The notes beneath the pieces were generated by a model. The model did not search any database. It had not been told where the DNA came from and saw nothing but the letters and a program-made list of their open reading frames with translations. A stretch of 64,000 nucleotides of DNA from Paractinoplanes atraurantiacus (lineage in GTDB: Bacteria; Actinomycetota; Actinomycetes; Mycobacteriales; Micromonosporaceae), in the NCBI RefSeq assembly GCF_900215205.1, contig NZ_OBDY01000009.1:186001-250000 (forward strand), read 5' to 3'. This document shows positions 58,360 to 64,000 of this stretch, one piece after another; positions within the stretch are counted from its first letter, which is position 1, and each line of letters opens with the position of its first letter. The translations under genes and the position numbers were made by a program.

Positions 58360-60525
58360 ATGATGCGCAAAATGCTTATCGGCGCCGTCCTGGGCGTCGT
58401 CGTGGCCGGCGTGGGTGTGGCCGGCGTGACCACCGCCTTCGCCGCCTCCACGGGCACCGTGGTCAGCGCGGCCAACGGCAAATGCCTGGACGTGACCAAC
58501 GGCAGCACCGCCAACGGCAACCAGCCGCAGATGTGGGCCTGCTCCCCCGGCGCCAACCAGACGTGGACGTTCGCCGACGACGGCTCGGTGCGCGGCCTCG
58601 GCAAGTGCCTGGACGTGGCCAACGGCGCCACCACCGACGGCGCGGTCGTGCACATGTGGGACTGCTACGCCGGGCTGACCAGCCAGCAGTGGACCCTCAA
58701 CGCGGCCAAAGACCTGGTCAACGTCAAGGCCGGCAAGTGCCTCGACATCAAGGACAACAACCTGGCCGACGGCGCGAAGCTCCAGCTGTGGAGCTGCGGC
58801 GGCGGCGCCAACCAGAAGTGGAACTACTCCGGTACACCGACGACACCCCCGACGACCGTGCCGCCGAACCCGAACAACCCCGATCTCGGACCCAACGTCA
58901 CGATCTTCGACCCGTCGATGTCGCAGGCGACGATCCAGAACAAGCTCAACAGCGTCTTCAACAGCCAGGTCAGCAACCAGTTCGGCAACGCGCGCTACGC
59001 GCTGCTGTTCAAGCCGGGCAGCTACAACGTCGACGCCAACGTCGGCTTCTTCACCCAGGTCGCCGGCCTCGGCCTCAACCCGGACCAGGTGAACATCAAC
59101 GGCCACGTGCACGTCGAGGCCGACTGGTGGCCGGACGGCTCGCAGAACGCCACGCAGAACTTCTGGCGCTCGGCCGAGGGCCTGTCGGTGACCCCGCCGG
59201 ACGGGCTCGACCGCTGGGCGGTGTCGCAGGCGGCCCCGTACCGCCGGATGCACGTCCGCGGCAACCTGGCCCTGTCGGACGGCGGCTGGTCGTCGGGCGG
59301 CTTCATCGCCGACTCGAAGATCGACGGCCAGATCCAGTCCGGCTCGCAGCAGCAGTTCCTGACCCGCAACTCGCAGATGGGCAGCTGGAACGGCTCCAAC
59401 TGGAACCAGGTCTTCGTGGGCAGCCCGGGCGCGCCCGCGCAGAGCTTCCCGTCGCCGCCGTACACGACGATCGGCTCGTCGCCGACGATCGCCGAGAAGC
59501 CTTATCTGTACGTCGACAGCGCCGGCGCCTACCAGGTCTTCGTCCCCGCCGTTCGCACCAACGCGAGCGGAACCACCTGGGCCAACGGCACTCCGGCGGG
59601 CACGTCGCTGCCGATCAGCACCTTCTACGTGGTCAAGTCCGGCGACACCGCGGCCACCATCAACGCGGCCCTCGCGGCCGGCAAGAACCTGCTGGTCACG
59701 CCGGGCGTCTACAACCTCAACCAGACGCTGAACGTGACCCGCGCCGGCACGGTGGTGCTGGGCCTGGGCCTGGCGACCTTCGTGCCGGTCGGCGGGGTGG
59801 ACGCGATGCACGTGGCCGACGTCGACGGCGTACGGCTGGCCGGTGTGCTCTTCGACGCCGGCACCACCAACTCGAACACGCTGCTCGAGGTCGGCCCGGC
59901 CGGCTCGTCGGCGTCGCACGCGGCCAACCCGACGGTGCTGTCCGACGTCTTCATCCGGGTCGGCGGCTCGATCGCCGGCAAGGCGAACGTCAGCATGCAG
60001 ATCAACAGCAACAACGTGATCGGCGACCACGCCTGGATCTGGCGGGCCGACCACGGCAACGGCGGCACGGTGGGCTGGACCATCAACACCGGCCGCAACG
60101 GCCTGATCGTCGACGGCGACAACGTGACGTTCTACGGCCTGTTCGTCGAGCACTACCAGCAGTACCAGACCATCTGGAAAGGCGAGGCCGGCCGCACGTA
60201 CTTCTATCAGAACGAGATGCCGTACGACCCGCCGAACCAGGCGGCGTACATGAACGGCTCGACCCGCGGCTGGGCGGCCTACAAGGTGGCCGATTCGGTC
60301 AACACCCACGAGGCGTACGGCCTGGGAAGTTACTGCTATTTCAACGTCAACCCGTCGGTGGTCAACGCCCGCGCCTTCGAGGTGCCCGTCAAGTCTGGAG
60401 TGAAGCTCCGCGACATGGTGACGGTCTCCCTGGGCGGCACCGGCACCATCACCAACGTCATCAACACCACGGGCGCCGCCGTCAACAGCGGCCACCAGGT
60501 GACCAGCCTGGTCAGCGGCCCGTAA
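58360..60525 (+). CDS. Secreted Ricin-B lectin plus right-handed beta-helix protein
   Basis: A 721-aa protein (ATG 58360; ATG 58363 is next to it). The signal peptide is MLIGAVLGVVVAGVGVAGVT with cleavage after AFA. The Ricin-B beta-trefoil (~31-155) has QTWTF, SQQWTL and NQKWNY QxW repeats. A PTTPPTTVPPNP linker leads into a long Gly/Asn/Thr-rich domain (~175-721) with a parallel beta-helix pattern: ALLFKPGSYNVDANVGFFTQ, LLVTPGVYNLNQTLNVTRAG, TFYGLFVEHYQQYQTIWKGE. Such helices occur in polysaccharide lyases and hydrolases. It probably acts with the lyase-like protein in front on a plant or microbial polysaccharide. Confidence 0.87.
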   Translation: MMRKMLIGAVLGVVVAGVGVAGVTTAFAASTGTVVSAANGKCLDVTNGSTANGNQPQMWACSPGANQTWTFADDGSVRGLGKCLDVANGATTDGAVVHMWDCYAGLTSQQWTLNAAKDLVNVKAGKCLDIKDNNLADGAKLQLWSCGGGANQKWNYSGTPTTPPTTVPPNPNNPDLGPNVTIFDPSMSQATIQNKLNSVFNSQVSNQFGNARYALLFKPGSYNVDANVGFFTQVAGLGLNPDQVNINGHVHVEADWWPDGSQNATQNFWRSAEGLSVTPPDGLDRWAVSQAAPYRRMHVRGNLALSDGGWSSGGFIADSKIDGQIQSGSQQQFLTRNSQMGSWNGSNWNQVFVGSPGAPAQSFPSPPYTTIGSSPTIAEKPYLYVDSAGAYQVFVPAVRTNASGTTWANGTPAGTSLPISTFYVVKSGDTAATINAALAAGKNLLVTPGVYNLNQTLNVTRAGTVVLGLGLATFVPVGGVDAMHVADVDGVRLAGVLFDAGTTNSNTLLEVGPAGSSASHAANPTVLSDVFIRVGGSIAGKANVSMQINSNNVIGDHAWIWRADHGNGGTVGWTINTGRNGLIVDGDNVTFYGLFVEHYQQYQTIWKGEAGRTYFYQNEMPYDPPNQAAYMNGSTRGWAAYKVADSVNTHEAYGLGSYCYFNVNPSVVNARAFEVPVKSGVKLRDMVTVSLGGTGTITNVINTTGAAVNSGHQVTSLVSGP

Positions 60526-60531
60526 AACTCG

Positions 60532-60990
60532 TCACCGCCCGGTCGCGCCGTCGATCTGCTCCCGCAGGATGTCGGCGTGACCGGCGTGCCGGGCCGTCTC
60601 CTCGATCATGTGGGTCAGCACCCACCGCCGCGAGGCCGGCGGCTTGCCGGGCCGCCGAGGCGCGTCGATCGTCAGATCGTCCCAGGTGGCGATCACATCG
60701 TTCGCCTCCTCGACGGCTCGCCGATAGCCCTCGAGCAGGCCCTCGGCCGTCTCGTCGCGCCCCGGCCTCATGGTGCGGCCCAGACTGGTGATCGGCTCGC
60801 CGAGGAAGTAGAACCGCTCGACGTACGTCAAATGCTTGATCAGCCCGAGCAGGTTGGTGCCGGAGGGCACCCCGGCGGTGCGTGCCTGCGGCTCCGGCAC
60901 GTCTGCGGCCTTGCCGGCGATCGAGCCGCGCAGGTGGTCCAGGCACCCCAGCAGGGTGCTTCTCTCATCGGCGCCGTGCTTGGTTGTCAT
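60532..60990 (-). CDS. DinB-fold (DUF664) metal-dependent protein
   Basis: 152 aa from ATG 60990 (MTTKHGADERSTLLGCLDHL). The four-helix-bundle DinB fold is shown by GTNLLGLIKHLTYVERFYFL, whose His is a metal ligand, and RWVLTHMIEETARHAGHADI, with the remaining His ligands. It belongs to the thiol-transferase-like DinB/DUF664 group; bacillithiol or mycothiol involvement is possible in actinobacteria but not shown. It is convergent with the beta-helix gene (6 bp apart). Confidence 0.88.
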   Translation of the reverse strand: MTTKHGADERSTLLGCLDHLRGSIAGKAADVPEPQARTAGVPSGTNLLGLIKHLTYVERFYFLGEPITSLGRTMRPGRDETAEGLLEGYRRAVEEANDVIATWDDLTIDAPRRPGKPPASRRWVLTHMIEETARHAGHADILREQIDGATGR

Positions 60991-61087
60991 CGCCGAAGCG
61001 TCGCCGCCACGCGCCACCGCTCGCAAGAAAAGTTGCCGGATCCGCAAACGGCCCTGGTCGGGGCGTGGCGTCGCCGACCATGGGGAC

Positions 61088-62593
61088 ATGCGTGTGCTGT
61101 TGCGCGTGGAGAGCTTCGTGCCGGCCGCCGGGCTCATCGCCTTTCTGCTGCTCTTCGGGGTGTTCGGCGGCGTCTCCGACCCCGCGCCGGCGGCTCGGTG
61201 GCTGGGGCTCGGGGTGCTTCTGGCGCCGGCTCTCATGGTGTACGCCCACAAGCCCGCCGCCGCGTGGGCGGGTCTGCTGGGTGCGGTGTTGTGGACGCCC
61301 CTGGCCACGGGTTTCGGCGCGGTTCTCGCCGTGTGGGCGTACGCCCTCGTCGGCGTGGCGGTCGCGCAGCGCGACCGGCCCCCGGCGCCCCTGCCGGTGC
61401 CGCATCGCCGGCCGCCGGCCCCCTACGAGCTGCCGCATGTCGGCGCGCCGGCCGAGGTGGCGGGGTTCGCGCTGCTGATGGTCTCGGCCGCCGGCGTGGT
61501 GTGGGTGTCGGTGGACGAGACGGCGGTGCCGTGGCTGGCCGGGACGATCGCGGCCTTCGGGCTGGGCTGTGCCCTGCTGGCGCGGGCGGTCAAGCATCAG
61601 GGCGCGCTGCGCGACCTGTTCAACCATCCCCAGCCGGTGCACGCCGTGCGGGCCGTCGAGCAGGAGGGCTACGTGCACGTGCTGGTGCCCGCCGAGGACG
61701 ATCAGACGGCGCTGGAGCTGGCCTTCGACGTGGCCGAGCCCGAGCCGTGGGACCCGGACGAGGACGTGCACACGGTTCCGGGGGTGCTCTACGGGCATCC
61801 GCGCCCGGGCGAGTGGTGCACGCTCGAGGTGGGCGACCGGCTGCACGTGCCGGTCGGGCCGGTCGGCGAGGTGATCACCGTGCCGTTCGACGTGGTGCAC
61901 GGGCTGCCCCGCGAGATCGAGGACGACGAGGAGCAGCTGGTCGATCCCGAGTCGCTGCGGCCGGCCGACCGGGACGCCGACGCCTTCCAGCCGCGCGAGC
62001 ACCGGATCGCGCCGGCCCGGGCCTGGACCACCACCGTCATGATCGGCGCCGGGTCCGCCCTGGCCGTGGGTGAGCTGGGCTTCCTGGCCGGCTTGCCGCA
62101 CTCGGCGATCGCCGCCCTGGTGGCGGTCGCGGCCGGGGCCGGCTTCGAGTTCGGATGGCGCTCCCAGCTGCGGCCGCGGCTGCGCTGGCACGCCGGCGGC
62201 ATCGCGGCGGTGGGTTTCCGCGGCCGCGACCGCCAGCCGTGGGCCACCGACAGTGCGATCGTCTACGACGACGGCAACAGCATCGTCCTCACGGCCGGCG
62301 AGTCGGTGATGACCGTGCCCGTCCCGCCGCCGTGGCCGCGGCCGAAGGCGGGCGAGAAGAGCGAGACCAAGCTGGTGCGGCCCGGCGCGAAGGCCCGGCG
62401 CAAGGGAGGCGGCACGGGGCCGGCGCAGCGGACGGCGGATCAGCTGGTGGCGGCCCTGCGGGACTCGCGGACCCGGTCGCTGGGGTTGAGCCCGTTGCCG
62501 CCGCCGCCGGAGATCGACGTGCCCCGGCGGCCGCTTCTGCTCTACGCGGCGTGGGCCGTGGCCACCGCCGGAACGACATTGGTCTTGATCTGA
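61088..62593 (+). CDS. Multi-pass membrane protein, uncharacterised
   Basis: 501 aa from ATG 61088 (MRVLLRVESFVPAAGLIAFL). Helices lie at about 11-29, 38-52, 57-92, 122-142 and 147-165; a soluble stretch (~175-315) with VHVLVPAEDDQTALELAFDV follows, and another helix pair at ~320-355. The C-terminus has a Pro/Lys-rich cytoplasmic part and a final helix (YAAWAVATAGTTLVLI). No family is recognised. It precedes the molybdenum hydroxylase genes by 40 bp but these seem to have their own promoter. Confidence 0.7.
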   Translation: MRVLLRVESFVPAAGLIAFLLLFGVFGGVSDPAPAARWLGLGVLLAPALMVYAHKPAAAWAGLLGAVLWTPLATGFGAVLAVWAYALVGVAVAQRDRPPAPLPVPHRRPPAPYELPHVGAPAEVAGFALLMVSAAGVVWVSVDETAVPWLAGTIAAFGLGCALLARAVKHQGALRDLFNHPQPVHAVRAVEQEGYVHVLVPAEDDQTALELAFDVAEPEPWDPDEDVHTVPGVLYGHPRPGEWCTLEVGDRLHVPVGPVGEVITVPFDVVHGLPREIEDDEEQLVDPESLRPADRDADAFQPREHRIAPARAWTTTVMIGAGSALAVGELGFLAGLPHSAIAALVAVAAGAGFEFGWRSQLRPRLRWHAGGIAAVGFRGRDRQPWATDSAIVYDDGNSIVLTAGESVMTVPVPPPWPRPKAGEKSETKLVRPGAKARRKGGGTGPAQRTADQLVAALRDSRTRSLGLSPLPPPPEIDVPRRPLLLYAAWAVATAGTTLVLI

Positions 62594-62621
62594 GAAGTCC
62601 GGAACGGAAACACGAGGCGCG

Positions 62622-62627
62622 TAGCGT
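62622..62627 (+). promoter_or_regulatory. -10 box TAGCGT of leaderless promoter
   Basis: TAGCGT ends 6 nt before GTG 62634, placing transcription start at the first codon. No ribosome-binding site is present. Confidence 0.55.
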
Positions 62628-62633
62628 ACGAAC

Positions 62634-63416
62634 GTGGATCTGAACACTGTCGCCGAAGTGATCAGCCCCGCCGAGGTGGGCCAGTGGCGCCCGGGTGACG
62701 CCTGGCTCGGCGGCGGGACGGCCCTGTTCGCCGAGCCGCGCCCGCACCTGACGCGGCTGCTCGACCTGACCGCCGCCGGCTGGCCCGCGCTCACCGAGAC
62801 CCCGTACGGGCTCGAGATCGCCGCCACCTGCACGATCGCCGAGCTGGCGGCGAGCGGGCACGACATCGTCGAGAAGTGCTGCCACGCGTTCCTGGCCTCG
62901 TTCAAGATCTGGAACGTGGCGACCGTCGGCGGCAACCTCTGCGCCGCCCTGCCGGCCGGGCCGATGATCGCGATGGGGGCCGCGCTCGACGGGACGTGCC
63001 TGATCCAGGGCCCCGACGGGGAGCGGACGGTCGCCGTGAAGGACTTCGTCACCGGCGAGGGAACGACCGTGCTGCGGGACGGGGAGCTCCTCCGCTCGGT
63101 CCACCTGCCCGCGGAGGCGTTCACCGCCGTGACCGCGTACAGGCAAGGGTCTTTGCATGCCCACGGACGGTCCGGAGTGTTGCTGATCGGGCGGAGGGAC
63201 GCCGAAGGCGGCCTGACGCTGACCGTGACCGCCGCCACCGAGCGCCCGTTCGTCCTGGTCTTCCCGGCCGCCCCGAGCGAGGAACAACTGCAGGTCGCCC
63301 TGGCCGAGCGGATCCCCGACGGCGCCTATCTGGACGACGTGCACGGCCTGCCGTCCTGGCGGCGCCACATGACCCGGCTCTACGCCGAGCAGATCCGCCG
63401 GGAGCTGCGGCCATGA
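62634..63416 (+). CDS. Xanthine-dehydrogenase-type FAD-binding subunit
   Basis: This 260-aa protein is the medium subunit of a molybdenum hydroxylase. GDAWLGGGTALFAEPRPHLT is the FAD pyrophosphate loop, IAATCTIAELAAS the adjacent strand, and WNVATVGGNLCAALPAGPM the second FAD-contact motif (TxGGN). The CO-dehydrogenase-flavoprotein C-terminal domain spans ~165-255. Its stop overlaps the next ATG (ATGA), so it is translated together with the iron-sulphur/molybdenum subunit. The substrate (xanthine, other purine or aldehyde) is not fixed by this subunit. Confidence 0.9.
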   Translation: MDLNTVAEVISPAEVGQWRPGDAWLGGGTALFAEPRPHLTRLLDLTAAGWPALTETPYGLEIAATCTIAELAASGHDIVEKCCHAFLASFKIWNVATVGGNLCAALPAGPMIAMGAALDGTCLIQGPDGERTVAVKDFVTGEGTTVLRDGELLRSVHLPAEAFTAVTAYRQGSLHAHGRSGVLLIGRRDAEGGLTLTVTAATERPFVLVFPAAPSEEQLQVALAERIPDGAYLDDVHGLPSWRRHMTRLYAEQIRRELRP

Positions 63417-64000
63417 GAATCAACCAGGAGGAGCACGACCGCCCGCCCCGCCCGGGTCAATGCCTGCGCACCTACCTTCGCGAGGAGGGCTGCTTCGGCG
63501 TCAAGAAGGGCTGCGACACCGGCGACTGCGGCGCCTGCACGGTCCACGTCGACGGCGAGCCGGTGCACTCGTGCGTCTACCCGGCCTTCCGCGCCGCCGG
63601 CCGCGAGGTCACCACCATCGAGGGCCTCGACGATCACCCGGCCCAGCGGGCCTTCCTCGGCGCGCAGGGCTTCCAGTGCGGCTTCTGCACGGCCGGCTAC
63701 ATCATGACCGCGGCCGCCCTCACCGACGACCAGCGCGACGACCTGCCAAGGGCTTTCAAAGGCAACCTCTGCCGGTGTACGGGCTACCGCGCGATCGCCG
63801 ACGCGATGGACGGCGTGGTCAACGCGTGCGTCCCCACCGAGGGCAAGGCGGTCGGCGCCGGCCTGGGCGCGCCCGCCGGCCCCGACGTGGTGACCGGCCG
63901 GGCCCGCTACACGTTCGACCTCGACGTGCCCGGCGTGCTCCATCTGAAGGTGCTGCGCTCACCGCACGCGCACGCCCGCGTCCTGGCCGTGCGCACCGAG
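63413..64000 (+). CDS. Fused [2Fe-2S]/molybdopterin subunit of a xanthine-dehydrogenase-like enzyme, 3'-truncated
   Basis: ATG 63413 to the window end (196 codons seen). The plant-type [2Fe-2S] domain has KKGCDTGDCGACTVHVDG (C34, C39, C42) and Cys54, then the second cluster motifs FQCGFCTAGY and NLCRCTGYRA. Directly afterwards (from ~residue 160) GPDVVTGRARYTFDLDVPGV and LHLKVLRSPHAHARVLAV are the start of the molybdopterin-binding subunit, without a stop between. The iron-sulphur and molybdenum subunits are thus one polypeptide here, as in some actinobacterial XDH-like enzymes. The active site lies beyond the window. Confidence 0.9.
   Translation, partial: MRINQEEHDRPPRPGQCLRTYLREEGCFGVKKGCDTGDCGACTVHVDGEPVHSCVYPAFRAAGREVTTIEGLDDHPAQRAFLGAQGFQCGFCTAGYIMTAAALTDDQRDDLPRAFKGNLCRCTGYRAIADAMDGVVNACVPTEGKAVGAGLGAPAGPDVVTGRARYTFDLDVPGVLHLKVLRSPHAHARVLAVRTE

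Noticed and set aside
57196..60495. A 1099-codon leftward frame
   Set aside because: It is antisense to the alginate-lyase-like and Ricin-B/beta-helix genes and is Arg/Ala/Gly/Asp low complexity.

Overview
The window is chromosomal DNA of a high-GC, multicellular-type actinobacterium. Codons end almost only in G or C, GTG starts are common, and there are many secreted carbohydrate-active enzymes, LacI/TetR regulators and GGDEF-EAL and two-component proteins. The overall style fits Micromonosporaceae, for example Actinoplanes; this is inference, because no rRNA or other marker lies in the window. No tRNA, rRNA, complete insertion sequence, prophage or CRISPR array was seen.

Layout. 1-6 kb: the tail of a secreted Cys-containing protein, a degenerate receiver-like protein, and a LacI repressor divergent from a GH3 beta-glucosidase across a perfect palindromic operator, then a frameshifted gene remnant. 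5-10.4 kb: two DHA2-type MFS exporters flanking a TetR gene, a second TetR gene followed by a small uncharacterised protein with two matching operators, and a quinone-oxidoreductase-like MDR enzyme. 10.4-17.4 kb: small housekeeping-type enzymes (VOC, histidine phosphatase, tautomerase), a Tat-exported metallophosphoesterase-LamG protein, a MaoC pseudogene, and a translationally coupled LLM monooxygenase/FMN reductase pair.

17.5-27 kb holds the most interesting locus. It is an island of uncharacterised genes matching the actinobacterial SCO2521-SCO2525 family set: a PNMT-like SAM methyltransferase, two tandem-paralogous ~610-aa proteins, a ParA/MinD-like protein with a variant P-loop, and two further unknown proteins. 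It is bracketed by two paralogous membrane-anchored proteins with a coiled coil and a shared C-terminal domain. Two tandem D-amino-acid-oxidase-like FAD proteins follow. The genes abut or overlap by 4 bp, so the products probably work together; the function is unknown.

29-47 kb: GH18 chitinase, AlkZ-like winged-helix protein, glucose-6-phosphate isomerase, GT39 membrane glycosyltransferase, PAS-GGDEF-EAL protein, a 21-codon lysine-rich peptide gene, GH26 enzyme, M19 dipeptidase, a polypyrimidine repeat tract, a PPOX-fold protein, and a NarL-type two-component system whose kinase and regulator genes are separated by a 31-bp tandem repeat. The kinase gene is divergent from an ABC exporter.

47-64 kb: secreted HEXXH metallopeptidase, cyclase-family hydrolase, a MerR-VIT/VWA operon behind a large inverted repeat, Ricin-B proteins, a DMT-type membrane protein, an FAD dehydrogenase, an alginate-lyase-like protein followed by a Ricin-B/beta-helix protein, a DinB protein, a membrane protein, and the start of a molybdenum hydroxylase operon that runs off the window. 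Several genes show a TAGNNT-type -10 box 6-8 nt before the start codon, which points to leaderless transcripts.
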